Assembly (NCBI GenBank): GCA_022791315.1
Contig: JAAVYW010000007.1
Location: forward strand, 1 to 58,589
Origin: Oscillospiraceae bacterium
Lineage (GTDB): Bacteria; Bacillota; Clostridia; Oscillospirales; Ruminococcaceae
Direction of reading: 5' to 3'
DNA length: 58,589 nt
Below the pieces are notes generated by a model. That model was not told where the DNA came from. It saw nothing but the letters and a program-made list of their open reading frames with translations, and did not search any database. Position 1 is the stretch's first letter; every line of letters starts with the position of its first letter. Position numbers and translations under genes: made by a program. Shown piece by piece: positions 25,091 through 33,648 of the stretch.

Positions 25091-25723
25091 CTACTCCTGA
25101 ATCAGTACCGCCCGCACTGGGGAACCGTTGCCTCCCTTGATGCGCAGGGGCAGGGCCAGCAGGGTGTACTCGCCGGGCGCGATGTCGGTGAGCACTAAGC
25201 CCTCCACAATGAGGATTTCATGGCCCAAAAGAGTCCTGTGAGTGGCGGGGGTCTTGCTGGCGAACTGTTCCACCGAGAGATAGTCCACCCCCACGCCCTT
25301 CACCTTTTTCTCTGCCAGATAGGCGGCCCCGTCGTCCGAGACATAGACGAATTCCCGGTAAAAGGCGCTCTGCTCCATCCGTCGCTCCACTGAGTTGTCG
25401 GTGCGGAAAATCACAATATCCCCTTCCCGGATGTCCAGCCCCTTCAAGTCCTCCGCCGTCACCGCTTTCCGCCCGGTAAGGTCAAACACCTTGGCCTTCC
25501 CCATGAAGTAGTCGGGCGGCAACTGGTCAATGGTCTTCCCGTCGGCCACAAAATGGTAGGGCACGTCAATATGGGTGCCGGTGTGGGAGCCAAAGGCCAG
25601 CATCGAAACATTACAGGCCGCCCCTTTATCAATCTGGGCTGTTTCAGTAATGCTCACCGCCGGGTCCCCCTCATACACCGGGATTTCCCGGGAAATCATC
25701 GCAGAAACATCGTATATCTTCAT
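25091..25723 (-). CDS. Cyclase family protein (kynurenine formamidase-like hydrolase)
   Basis: A 210-residue member of the Cyclase_3 metal-dependent amidohydrolase family. The metal-binding signature HTGTHIDVPYHF is intact around residues 47-58, with IPVYEGDPAVSI before it and VGVDYLSVEQFAS and THRTLLGHEILIVEGLVLTDI after it, as in kynurenine formamidases and related hydrolases. No tryptophan-catabolism genes are nearby, so kynurenine formamidase activity is not supported. The ATG has GGAGGAGAGG upstream. It diverges from recJ and has its own promoter. Confidence 0.85.
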   Translation of the reverse strand: MKIYDVSAMISREIPVYEGDPAVSITETAQIDKGAACNVSMLAFGSHTGTHIDVPYHFVADGKTIDQLPPDYFMGKAKVFDLTGRKAVTAEDLKGLDIREGDIVIFRTDNSVERRMEQSAFYREFVYVSDDGAAYLAEKKVKGVGVDYLSVEQFASKTPATHRTLLGHEILIVEGLVLTDIAPGEYTLLALPLRIKGGNGSPVRAVLIQE

Positions 25724-25870
25724 CAAAACCTCTCCTCCCAATAGACCATTTTTCATTATATCATAGCCGCAGGCCATTTCTGACCTGGGCACCGCGGAAT
25801 GCGGCATGATGAATTGGCAGAGCCCACCGCTGGCAGGCACCAGGCAGCTTTGCCGCCGTATCCTTCGCAT

Positions 25871-25899
25871 ATTGTACCACAACCACAGAATAAACACAA
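25871..25899 (-). promoter_or_regulatory. Probable promoter of cyclase-family gene
   Basis: Minus strand TTGTGT (25899-25894), 17-base spacer, TACAAT (25876-25871). Confidence 0.5.
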
Positions 25900-25940
25900 C
25901 AGACCACGCAGTTTTTGGCAGAAAAAGCGGCATCCGATGC

Positions 25941-25969
25941 TTGAATCTGTGGGAGAAAAATGATAAAAT
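25941..25969 (+). promoter_or_regulatory. Promoter of recJ-relA operon
   Basis: TTGAAT (25941-25946), 17-base spacer, TAAAAT (25964-25969), about 35 bases before the recJ start. Confidence 0.65.
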
Positions 25970-26004
25970 GGTAAATTAAGAACGGATTGATTGGGAGGAA
26001 CGGC

Positions 26005-28035
26005 ATGGGATTTAAAATGTGGGACTACAAACCGGCAGACCCGGAGCGCTCTGCGGCCCTGCGGCGGGAGATGGGCATTTCCCCCCTTCTGGCCGATGTG
26101 CTGGTGGCCCGGGGCTTCCAAAACGCTGCGGCCGCCAACGCCTTCCTCTGGGAGGGCTCCTTTTCCGACCCCTTCCTGCTCAAGGACATGGATAAGGCAG
26201 TGGAGCGTATCCGCCGCGCCCTCTATAACGACGAAAAAATCGTGGTCTACGGCGACTACGATGCCGACGGCGTCACCGCCACCAGCCTGATTTTCACCTA
26301 TTTCGACGCCACCGGCGCCGACATCAGTTACTATATCCCCTCCAGAGAGGGAGAGGGCTACGGCCTGAACAAAGTGGCTCTGCGCAAGCTCAAGGAGCAG
26401 GGCTTTGATTTAGTTATCACGGTGGACAACGGCATCACCGCCATCGCCGAGACAGAGTATGCCAACCAAATTGGCTTGGATATCGTCATCACCGACCACC
26501 ACAGCCCCAAAGAAACCCTCCCCCCCGCCTGCGCCGTCATCGACCCTCACCGGCCCGACTGCCCCAGCCCCTGCAAAGAGCTGGCAGGCGTGGGCGTGGC
26601 CTTTAAACTCCTCTGCGCCTTGGAAGACGGCGACGCTGAGGGCGTCCTCTATCAGTACGGCGATTTAATCACCATCGGCACCATCGGCGATGTAGTGCCC
26701 CTGGTGGGCGAAAACCGTGCCATCCTCAAGCGGGGCCTGGAACAGATGGAGCAGACGGAAAACCCCGGCATCCAGGCCCTGTTCCAAGTGGGGGGAGTGC
26801 GGGAGCTCACCAGCCAGTCGGTGGCCTTTGGCCTGGTGCCCCGCATCAACGCCGCAGGCCGTTTAGGGGACGCCCAGACCGCTGTAGAGCTCCTCTGCTG
26901 CGAGGACGAGGAGCAGGCCGCCGTCCTAGCCCAGGAGGTCAACGAGAAAAACACCCGCCGCAAGGAACTGGAAGCTGAAATCTTAGAGGACATCGACCGT
27001 ATGGCAGCCCAAAGCCCAGAACTCTTCCAGGGCCGTATCATCGTCCTCTCCGGCCACGGCTGGCACCATGGTGTAGTGGGTATTGTGGCCTCCCGCGTGA
27101 TGGAAAAGTACGAGAAGCCCTGTTTTTTAGTCTCCATCGACGGCAGCGAGGCCAGGGCCTCCGGCCGCAGTTTCGGCGATTTCTCCCTCTTCCAGCTCCT
27201 CTGCGCCTGCGACCATCTGCTGGTGCGCTATGGTGGCCACCGCTGCGCCGCCGGCTTCACTGTTAAAACCGAGCACCTGGAAGAGCTCGTTGATGCCATG
27301 TCCGCCTATGCCAAAGAGTATTTTGACGAGATGCCCCCCTACAGCGTCCCTGTGGATGTCCTCACCTCTCCGGCAGGTTTGGAGATTGCCAGTGTCAAGG
27401 AGCTCTCCCTCTTAGAACCCTTTGGCTGCGAGAACGAGACCCCCTCCGTGGCCCTGGAAAACGTGAAAATCGACGGCATCTACCCTGTCTCCGAGGGCAA
27501 GCACCTGCGTTTGCGCCTGAAAAAAGATGGGGATGCTATCTATGCCATCTGGTTTCGCATGGCTCCCCAGGACTTTCCCTACCAAAAGGACGACACCGTG
27601 GATGTTTTGCTCTCGGTGAGTATTAACGAATACGGCGGTGAGGAACGTCTCAATGCCATTGTCCGGGACATGCGCCCTCACATCAGCCGGCAGGAGCGGT
27701 ATTTCAAGGCCAAGCAGGCCTACGAGAAGTACCGGCGGCAGGAGCCTCTCTCCCCCAGCTTTGTCAAGGCCATGCTCCCCACCAGGGAAGAGCTGGGCGT
27801 GGTCTATCGTTCCCTGTGTTCCCTGCGGGGCTTCCGCTTTGGCGGCGACCTGCTCTGCCTGCGCATCGGCCATCCCAAAATCAACTATTGCAAGCTGATG
27901 GTCTCTTTGGATATCCTAGAGGAACTGGGTTTCATCACCCGGGAAGCGGGCGAAATCCGCCTGGTGCCCCGCGCCCCCAAGCGCCCCATGGAGCAGTCCC
28001 AGGTCTACCAGGCCTTGGCCGTCCAATTAGCCTGA
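26005..28035 (+). CDS. recJ: Single-stranded-DNA-specific exonuclease RecJ
   Basis: A 5'-3' single-strand DNA exonuclease for recombination and mismatch repair. The DHH domain shows VVYGDYDADGVTATS, VITVDNGITA and VITDHHSPKETLPPACAVIDPH. The DHHA1 domain follows with HGWHHGVVGIVASRVMEKY and the RYGGHRCAAGFTV motif near residue 410, then an OB-fold and a C-terminal extension to 676 residues. All DHH metal ligands are present. The ATG at 26005 has GGGAGGAAC upstream. It is 34 bases ahead of relA; the apt gene often found between them is absent. Confidence 0.96.
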   Translation: MGFKMWDYKPADPERSAALRREMGISPLLADVLVARGFQNAAAANAFLWEGSFSDPFLLKDMDKAVERIRRALYNDEKIVVYGDYDADGVTATSLIFTYFDATGADISYYIPSREGEGYGLNKVALRKLKEQGFDLVITVDNGITAIAETEYANQIGLDIVITDHHSPKETLPPACAVIDPHRPDCPSPCKELAGVGVAFKLLCALEDGDAEGVLYQYGDLITIGTIGDVVPLVGENRAILKRGLEQMEQTENPGIQALFQVGGVRELTSQSVAFGLVPRINAAGRLGDAQTAVELLCCEDEEQAAVLAQEVNEKNTRRKELEAEILEDIDRMAAQSPELFQGRIIVLSGHGWHHGVVGIVASRVMEKYEKPCFLVSIDGSEARASGRSFGDFSLFQLLCACDHLLVRYGGHRCAAGFTVKTEHLEELVDAMSAYAKEYFDEMPPYSVPVDVLTSPAGLEIASVKELSLLEPFGCENETPSVALENVKIDGIYPVSEGKHLRLRLKKDGDAIYAIWFRMAPQDFPYQKDDTVDVLLSVSINEYGGEERLNAIVRDMRPHISRQERYFKAKQAYEKYRRQEPLSPSFVKAMLPTREELGVVYRSLCSLRGFRFGGDLLCLRIGHPKINYCKLMVSLDILEELGFITREAGEIRLVPRAPKRPMEQSQVYQALAVQLA

Positions 28036-28069
28036 TACCATTACCACGCCAAGAAAGAGGTGAGCAGAG

Positions 28070-30238
28070 ATGAATCTGCTGGGAGATTTAATTGAAGAGC
28101 TGGAAAAATCCGGCAAGACCTACGACATTCCCCAGATTGAAAGGGCCTTCCACACCGCCGACCACTACCACGAGGGCCAAAAGCGCAAATCTGGCGAGCC
28201 CTATATCATCCATCCCGTGGCTGTGGCTAAGATTCTCTGCGAACTGGGCATGGATTCCGATACCATTGTGGCCGCCATCCTCCACGACGTGGTGGAAGAC
28301 ACCCCTATGACCCTGGAAGAGGTCAAGAGCGAGTTCGGCCCCGATGTGGCCCTGATGGTAGACGGCGTCACCAAAATCACCCAGATGCAGCTCTCCACCA
28401 AGGAGGAGCAGCAGGCTGAAAACGTACGCAAAATGCTCTTTGGCATGTCCCAGGATATCCGCGTTATCATCATCAAGCTCTGCGACCGTCTGCACAATAT
28501 GCGCACGATGCAGTACCAGCCCGGTTATAAGCAGCGGGAAAAGTCCCTGGAGGTAATGGAGGTCTTCGCCCCCATCGCCCACCGCCTTGGTATCCGCCCC
28601 GTGAAGGAGGAATTGGAGGACTACGCCCTGCAATACCTGGACCCTGTGGGCTACGAGGAAATCGAGAAGGCCCTGCAAATCCGCAAGGAGCAGCGGGACG
28701 AATTCATCACCACCATCCAGTCTAAAATCTCAGAGCGCATGGAGGAGGCAAAAATCCCCTTCCACATCGAGGGCCGCGTGAAAAGCATCTATGGCATCTA
28801 CCGCAAGGTCTATATGCAGGGCAAGTCCTTTGACGAGATTTACGATGTCTATGCCGTGCGTATTATCGTGGACTCTATTTTCGAGTGCTATAATGTGATG
28901 GGCGTGATGCACGACCTCTTCACCCCCCTCCCCGGCCGTTTCAAGGACTATATCTCCACCCCTAAGCCCAATATGTATCAGTCCCTGCACACCACGGTTA
29001 TCAGCAAGGAGGGTATCCCCTTCGAGATTCAAATCCGCACATGGGAAATGCACCGCACAGCGGAGTACGGTGTCGCCGCCCACTGGAAATACAAGGCGGG
29101 CATCCAGGGCCGCGACAGGTTGGAAGAGCGCCTCTCCTGGGTCCGCCAGCTATTGGAGGTACAAAAGGACAGCAACGATGCCTCCGACATCCTCCGCTCC
29201 ATCAAATCGGATTTGACCCCTGACGACGTGTTCGTCTATACCCCCAAGGGGGACATGAAATGCCTCCCCACCGGCGCCACCCCCATCGACTTTGCCTATG
29301 CTATCCACAGCGCTGTGGGCAACCGTATGATTGGCGCCAAGATTGACGGTAAGATTGCCCCCCTGGACACCCACCTGCACACCGGCGAGATTGTGGAAAT
29401 CCTCACTACCAAGGCCCAGAACCACGGCCCCAGCCGCGGCTGGCTGCAAATCGCCAAGACCTCAGAGGCCCGCAACAAAATCCGTGCCTGGTTTAAAAAA
29501 GAGCGCCGGGAGGAAAACATTGCCCAGGGCAAGGAGGAAATCGAGCAGGAGTTCAAGCGTTCCGGCATTGTGCTCACCGGGGAACAGTACCAGGAATTTA
29601 TCCAGGACATTGCCACCCGCCAGCACTTCCCCAACCCCACCGAGCTCTATGCCGCCATTGGCTATGGCGGGTTCCAGCTCTCCCGGGTGTTGCCCCGTAT
29701 CAAGGACGACTATCTCAAGCGCTACCGCAAGAACGACGCCCCCCTGCCCGAGGTGCCGGTGAAAAAGAAAACCACCCATGCCTCCGGCGGTGTGGTAGTC
29801 GAGGGGCTGGACAATTGCCTGGTAAAGTTTTCCCGCTGCTGCAATCCCCTCCCCGGCGACGACATCATTGGGTTTATCACCCGCGGCTACGGCGTCTCCA
29901 TCCACAAGCAGGACTGCCTGAACATCGCCGCCGCCATGTCCAGCGAGGAGCAGCGCGCCCGCCTGGTGCAGGTCTATTGGGCCAATGAAATCCGCGATGC
30001 CTTCAAGTCCACCATCGAAATCGTGGGCGAGGACCGCAAGGGCTTCTTAGCCGACGTGAGCCTGCAAATCAGCAACATGCAAATCCAACTGGACGAGCTC
30101 AACGCCCGCAAACTCAAAGACGGCTATGACCACATCACCATCACCGTCACCATCAACAGCCTAGAGCAGCTCAAGATGATTATCACCCGTTTTTCCAATT
30201 TAAGCGGCGTCATCTCCGTGCGCCGCACGGGCAAGTAA
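28070..30238 (+). CDS. relA: Bifunctional (p)ppGpp synthetase/hydrolase RelA/SpoT
   Basis: Makes and degrades the stringent-response alarmone. In order: an HD hydrolase domain with H72-D73 in LHDVVEDTP and KLCDRLHNMRT, the synthetase domain (GRVKSIYGIYRK, YDVYAVRIIV, KDYISTPKPNMYQSLHTTV), a TGS domain (VFVYTPKGDMKCLPTGATPIDFAYAIH), a cysteine-containing segment (KFSRCCNPLPGDDIIGFITRGYGVSIH) and a C-terminal ACT domain. The 722-residue length is that of Rel proteins of Firmicutes, and HD and synthetase motifs are both intact. Co-transcription with recJ is likely. Confidence 0.97.
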   Translation: MNLLGDLIEELEKSGKTYDIPQIERAFHTADHYHEGQKRKSGEPYIIHPVAVAKILCELGMDSDTIVAAILHDVVEDTPMTLEEVKSEFGPDVALMVDGVTKITQMQLSTKEEQQAENVRKMLFGMSQDIRVIIIKLCDRLHNMRTMQYQPGYKQREKSLEVMEVFAPIAHRLGIRPVKEELEDYALQYLDPVGYEEIEKALQIRKEQRDEFITTIQSKISERMEEAKIPFHIEGRVKSIYGIYRKVYMQGKSFDEIYDVYAVRIIVDSIFECYNVMGVMHDLFTPLPGRFKDYISTPKPNMYQSLHTTVISKEGIPFEIQIRTWEMHRTAEYGVAAHWKYKAGIQGRDRLEERLSWVRQLLEVQKDSNDASDILRSIKSDLTPDDVFVYTPKGDMKCLPTGATPIDFAYAIHSAVGNRMIGAKIDGKIAPLDTHLHTGEIVEILTTKAQNHGPSRGWLQIAKTSEARNKIRAWFKKERREENIAQGKEEIEQEFKRSGIVLTGEQYQEFIQDIATRQHFPNPTELYAAIGYGGFQLSRVLPRIKDDYLKRYRKNDAPLPEVPVKKKTTHASGGVVVEGLDNCLVKFSRCCNPLPGDDIIGFITRGYGVSIHKQDCLNIAAAMSSEEQRARLVQVYWANEIRDAFKSTIEIVGEDRKGFLADVSLQISNMQIQLDELNARKLKDGYDHITITVTINSLEQLKMIITRFSNLSGVISVRRTGK

Positions 30239-30395
30239 TCCTATTGCTTTCTTTGGGGGTAAAGGTCAGCCTCCCGGCTAAGGCTTGGCCCTGCGCAGCG
30301 GCACCGTTGATTCCATCTTTTGGGTCCGGGTGGGCTGCCTGTTCCTAGCGGCCTATCACGACCTGTCCCCAATTATTTCAAAAAGAGGTGGTCTT

Positions 30396-30863
30396 ATGCG
30401 AGCCATTATTCAGCGCACTGCCCAGGCCCAGGTGGAAATCGGAGGCAAAATACACTCCCAAATCGGCCAGGGCCTTCTCATCCTCCTGGGTGTTTGGGAG
30501 GAGGACGGTGTCCCCCAGGCCGAATATCTCGCCAAGAAATGTGCCGGCCTGCGCATCTTTGAGGACGAGGCCGGCAAGATAAACCGCTCTGTGCAGGAGA
30601 TAGACGGAGAAATCCTGGTGGTCTCCAACTTCACCCTTTACGGCGACTGCAAAAAGGGCTACCGCCCCTCCTTCATCGCCGCTGCCCGCCCTGAGACCGC
30701 CATCCCCCTCTATGAGCACTTCGTGGAGTGCCTGCGCCGGCAGGGCGTACGCCGGGTCGTCACCGGGGAATTCGGCGCGGACATGCAGGTCAAGCTGCAA
30801 AACGATGGCCCCATCACTATTTTCCTGGACACCGAGCAAATCATGCCCCGGAAAAACGGATAG
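30396..30863 (+). CDS. dtd: D-aminoacyl-tRNA deacylase
   Basis: Removes D-amino acids mistakenly attached to tRNA. The 155-residue product has the opening MRAIIQRTAQAQVEI, the active-site block VVSNFTLYGDCKKGYRPSF and the C-terminal NDGPITIFLDT, corresponding to the family's SQFTLYGD and NGPVT motifs. Here Asn replaces Gln in SNFTLYG, a conservative change. The start has AGAGGTGG upstream. It follows relA after 157 bases, a common arrangement in Firmicutes. Confidence 0.95.
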   Translation: MRAIIQRTAQAQVEIGGKIHSQIGQGLLILLGVWEEDGVPQAEYLAKKCAGLRIFEDEAGKINRSVQEIDGEILVVSNFTLYGDCKKGYRPSFIAAARPETAIPLYEHFVECLRRQGVRRVVTGEFGADMQVKLQNDGPITIFLDTEQIMPRKNG

Positions 30864-30871
30864 AAAGCAGA

Positions 30872-31457
30872 ATGAGTATGGGAAGAGAGCTATTTGAACA
30901 GTTTCCAAATATCACAACAGAACATCCCATCATCCGTAAAATGACAGAAAATGACGCGGATGCCCTGTTAGAGATTTTTAGTGATGAGGCGGTCTATCGG
31001 TACATGCTCCGCACCCTATTCACGAAAAACAGGGCCACTGTCCTAAATCACATCAATCGTCTCGGCGGCTGTGATTTTAGCAAAAAGCGGGTTATCATCG
31101 CAGGGGCCTGTCTTTTCCCGCGAGCCGGAACATGTCGTTGCCACTGTCGAAATATTTAACTATAAAGTCAGTGGCAATGGCCGAAATAGGCTACCGCGTC
31201 AACCAGCGCTATTGGCATCAGGGCATTGCCACGGAAATTATCCGCACCCTAATCCCCTATCTTTTTGACTACATTGGCCTAAGCCGTATCCAAGCCACTG
31301 TAATGCCGCAAAACATCTTTTCCGCTAGGGCATTGCTCAAAAACGGTTTTACCAAGAAGGCCTCATCCGCCAGGGGACCTTTTGGAGCGGCCAAGGTGTC
31401 GTAGACGTGGAGCTTATTCCCTGCTGGCGTCTGAGCACTGAAAATTCTTCTCTATAA
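30872..31457 (+). pseudogene. Frameshifted GNAT N-acetyltransferase gene
   Basis: A RimJ/RimL-type GNAT can be followed across four frame segments: MSMGRELFEQFPNITTEHPIIRKM up to RVIIAGACL, then SREPEHVVATVEIFNYK, then SVAMAEIGYRVNQRYWHQGIATEIIRTLIPYLFDYIG up to NGFTK, then EGLIRQGTFWSGQGVVDVELIPCWRL to the TAA at 31455-31457. The reading frame therefore changes three times (near 31105, 31160 and 31355). The cofactor loop RYWHQGIATE survives. This is a recent, still readable pseudogene; a run of sequencing errors is an alternative. It begins eight bases after dtd. Confidence 0.78.
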
Positions 31458-31463
31458 GAACGT

Positions 31464-31507
31464 AGGACTCCCCGTCTCTTCTCTTTTTGAGATATCCGGG
31501 GAGTCCT
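31464..31507. terminator. Hairpin terminator downstream of GNAT pseudogene
   Basis: AGGACTCCCCG (31464-31474) pairs with CGGGGAGTCCT (31497-31507), with a T-rich flank on the plus strand. It lies between converging genes. Confidence 0.8.
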
Positions 31508-31509
31508 TT

Positions 31510-32028
31510 CTAGGAAAAATAAATTGTAATCGTATTGTTTTCATATAAATCAAAACAGAGCGTGAATCCCCTGTATTTTCTCATTTTCGCCTCTATGATG
31601 CTCTTCACATACGCCAAACAGGTTTCATCAAACTCTATCTTCTCCACCTTTTCTGTACCCCGGATATTGCTCTCCTCCCTGTCAATCAGATGAAAATGGA
31701 GCTGCTGAATCTCCTGTCTCGCGCCCCCATTTACCAAAAGCACCTTTTTCTCATGGGGAAACCGCTTCTCACAGAGGCAGTGTACCGACAGGAGAATCTG
31801 CTTTAAAAGGCCAAACTCCTCCAAGTCGCAAAACTGCCTGATGATTTCCCGCGGCAATACCAGCACATGTTCTCTATAACTGGGCAGCGGGTGATAAAAG
31901 GCGGCAACCGTATCATTGTAAAGCAATAGCGGGAACGGGGAAAATCTCCCCCAGTATTTATAAAACCATCCAATCAGAATCCCAAGGGCGTTGTTGTGAT
32001 TGAGGATTTGTTTCAGTATTCTTTTCAT
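31510..32028 (-). CDS. HIT-like (histidine triad superfamily) protein, divergent
   Basis: The 172-residue protein keeps HIT features: YREHVLVLPREII resembles the HIT strand before the helix, and VLLVNGGARQEIQQLHFHLID resembles the nucleotide-binding strand plus triad. The triad reads Q109-x-H111-x-H113, so the first histidine is Gln while the position of the catalytic (middle) His is kept. HIT proteins are nucleotidyl hydrolases or transferases; activity here is inferred. The ATG at 32028 follows AGGTG weakly; a TTG 21 bases upstream is possible. It is separated from the next upstream gene by a hairpin at 32043-32086. Confidence 0.55.
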   Translation of the reverse strand: MKRILKQILNHNNALGILIGWFYKYWGRFSPFPLLLYNDTVAAFYHPLPSYREHVLVLPREIIRQFCDLEEFGLLKQILLSVHCLCEKRFPHEKKVLLVNGGARQEIQQLHFHLIDREESNIRGTEKVEKIEFDETCLAYVKSIIEAKMRKYRGFTLCFDLYENNTITIYFS

Positions 32029-32042
32029 CGATAGCACCTGAT

Positions 32043-32086
32043 AACGCAAAGAGGAAGGGGCAAAAACACCCCCTCCCCTTTGCGTT
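32043..32086. repeat. Imperfect hairpin between coiled-coil and HIT-like genes
   Basis: AACGCAAAG (32043-32051) pairs with CTTTGCGTT (32078-32086), with further imperfect G/C pairing inside. It has no T run on the minus strand, so it is more likely a partial terminator or processing site. Confidence 0.5.
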
Positions 32087-32088
32087 TC

Positions 32089-32547
32089 CTATTTCTGCTG
32101 TTGTGTCCTCTTAAGCGCCACACGGGTGTTGCGCACGTTGGTAAGGCTCTCCATCAGGCTGTTTTCAGCGGTTTCCAGGCAGCCCTGGGCGTATTCAAAG
32201 GAGGCCTTCTGCATCTCCCGGGCCTTCTGCTGGGCGGCGGTGAGGATTTCCGTTGCCTTTTCCTGGGAACGGCGCACCAGCTCGTCGTTGGCCACTGTGG
32301 CTTTAGCCTTCTCCTCAGCGCTGCGGATAATCATCTCAGCCTCTTTTTTGGCGTTGATGATAATCATATTGCGCTCCTCTTTAATCTGCTGGGCCTCCCG
32401 GATTTCCCGAGGCAGATTGGTGCGGATATCGTAAATCAAATCCTTGGCCTTCTCCGCGTCAATCACCGAACGCCCGCCAGAAAGCGGCAGGCTCCAGGAT
32501 TTGTTTACCATTTCGTCCAGCATATCCAATAAATCTTGAATTTCCAT
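32089..32547 (-). CDS. Coiled-coil protein, V-ATPase subunit H-like
   Basis: A 152-residue, highly charged helical protein: MEIQDLLDMLDEMVNKSWSLPLSGGRSVIDAEKAKDLIYDIRTNLPREIREAQQ, followed by a long heptad-like coiled coil (EERNMIIINAKKEAEMIIRSAEEKAKATVANDELVRRSQEKATEIL). Similar Clostridial proteins beside coaD are annotated as ATPase or V-type ATPase subunit H-like, without functional proof. The second ATG is chosen because GGAGGG lies eight bases before it but only two before the first. It follows coaD after 19 bases and is probably in the same operon. Confidence 0.7.
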   Translation of the reverse strand: MEIQDLLDMLDEMVNKSWSLPLSGGRSVIDAEKAKDLIYDIRTNLPREIREAQQIKEERNMIIINAKKEAEMIIRSAEEKAKATVANDELVRRSQEKATEILTAAQQKAREMQKASFEYAQGCLETAENSLMESLTNVRNTRVALKRTQQQK

Positions 32548-32566
32548 TCCCATATCCCTCCAAAAG

Positions 32567-33049
32567 TCACTTTAGTTTCTTGATGATGTCCTCATAGATG
32601 CACGCCGGCACAAAGTCCGTGATACTCCCACCGAAATGTACCACCTGCTTTACAATACTGGAGCTTAAAAACATATACTCCGAGCTGGTGGTGAGGAAAA
32701 TCGTCTCCACATCCCCACAGAGCTTTTTATTCGTCAGCGCCATCTGGAACTCATATTCAAAGTCTGTCACAGCCCGCAGGCCCCGCACCAGCGCCGTGGC
32801 GCCCACTTGTTTGGCGTAGTTCACCAGTAGCCCGTCATACATATCCACCGACACATTGGGCAAATCCAGCTCGGCCAGCACCCGCTCTATCATTGCCACC
32901 CGTTCCCCACTGGTAAAGGTGGAGGCCTTCTTGTAATTCACCGATACCAGCACAATCAGCCGGTCAAACATCTTGGCAGCCCGTTTGATAATGTCGATAT
33001 GCCCATTGGTGATGGGGTCAAAACTGCCGGAACAAATTGCCAGTTTCAC
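32567..33049 (-). CDS. coaD: Pantetheine-phosphate adenylyltransferase
   Basis: Penultimate step of coenzyme A synthesis: 4'-phosphopantetheine plus ATP to dephospho-CoA. The 160-residue enzyme has GSFDPITNGHIDII with the T/HxGH nucleotidyltransferase motif, ALVRGLRAVTDFEYEFQMALTNKKL, and the C-terminal YMFLSSSIVKQVVHFGG block. Complete and typical. Its start overlaps the rsmD stop by four bases, a classic rsmD-coaD pair. Confidence 0.97.
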   Translation of the reverse strand: MKLAICSGSFDPITNGHIDIIKRAAKMFDRLIVLVSVNYKKASTFTSGERVAMIERVLAELDLPNVSVDMYDGLLVNYAKQVGATALVRGLRAVTDFEYEFQMALTNKKLCGDVETIFLTTSSEYMFLSSSIVKQVVHFGGSITDFVPACIYEDIIKKLK

Positions 33050-33603
33050 GATTCGTCCTCCCCTGCCTTGGCGCGGTGATACACCGTCACCTTTTTCTTG
33101 CCATATCGGTAGTGCTTTTTCACTACAAAGTCCCCTGCCGTCTCGGGCACCGCTTCGTCCCGCCCTGTCTCGCAGAGGATGAGGCCATTTTCTCCCATCA
33201 CGCCGGCCACCATGGGCAGCGCCTCGTCAATCAGCTGCTTGCCATAGGGCGGGTCCAAAAACGCCAAATCAAACCGGTCTTGGCAGCGACGGAGATAAGA
33301 AAGGCTGTCCATATTTGCCACGCTGGCATTGGAAAAGAGCCCTGTGGCGTTCAGGTTGGCCTTGATGTGTTGGATACTCTCAGGGTTGTGGTCGATAAAG
33401 ACAGCGTGGGACGCTCCCCGGCTCAACGCCTCAATCCCCAGCTGTCCCGACCCGGCAAACAAATCCAGCACCCTGGCCCCCGGCACATCAAAGGCCACAA
33501 TGGTGAACATGGCCTCTTTCACCATGTCGGCAGTGGGCCGCACCTCTAAGCCCTCAGGCGCCGTCAGCTTCCGGCCCCTGGCCGTTCCGGTAATCACTCT
33601 CAT
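33046..33603 (-). CDS. rsmD: 16S rRNA (guanine(966)-N2)-methyltransferase
   Basis: Methylates G966 of 16S rRNA during 30S assembly. The 185-residue protein begins MRVITGTARGRKLTAPEG, has the SAM-binding VLDLFAGSGQLGIEALSRGA and the catalytic FLDPPYGKQL motif (D/NPPY). The ATG at 33603 follows AAAGGAG; the longer open frame has no site. Overlaps coaD by an ATGA junction. Confidence 0.95.
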   Translation of the reverse strand: MRVITGTARGRKLTAPEGLEVRPTADMVKEAMFTIVAFDVPGARVLDLFAGSGQLGIEALSRGASHAVFIDHNPESIQHIKANLNATGLFSNASVANMDSLSYLRRCQDRFDLAFLDPPYGKQLIDEALPMVAGVMGENGLILCETGRDEAVPETAGDFVVKKHYRYGKKKVTVYHRAKAGEDES

Positions 33604-33648
33604 TGGCTGCTCCTTTCCCAATCCGCCCGGTAAGCGGGCGCAAATCAA

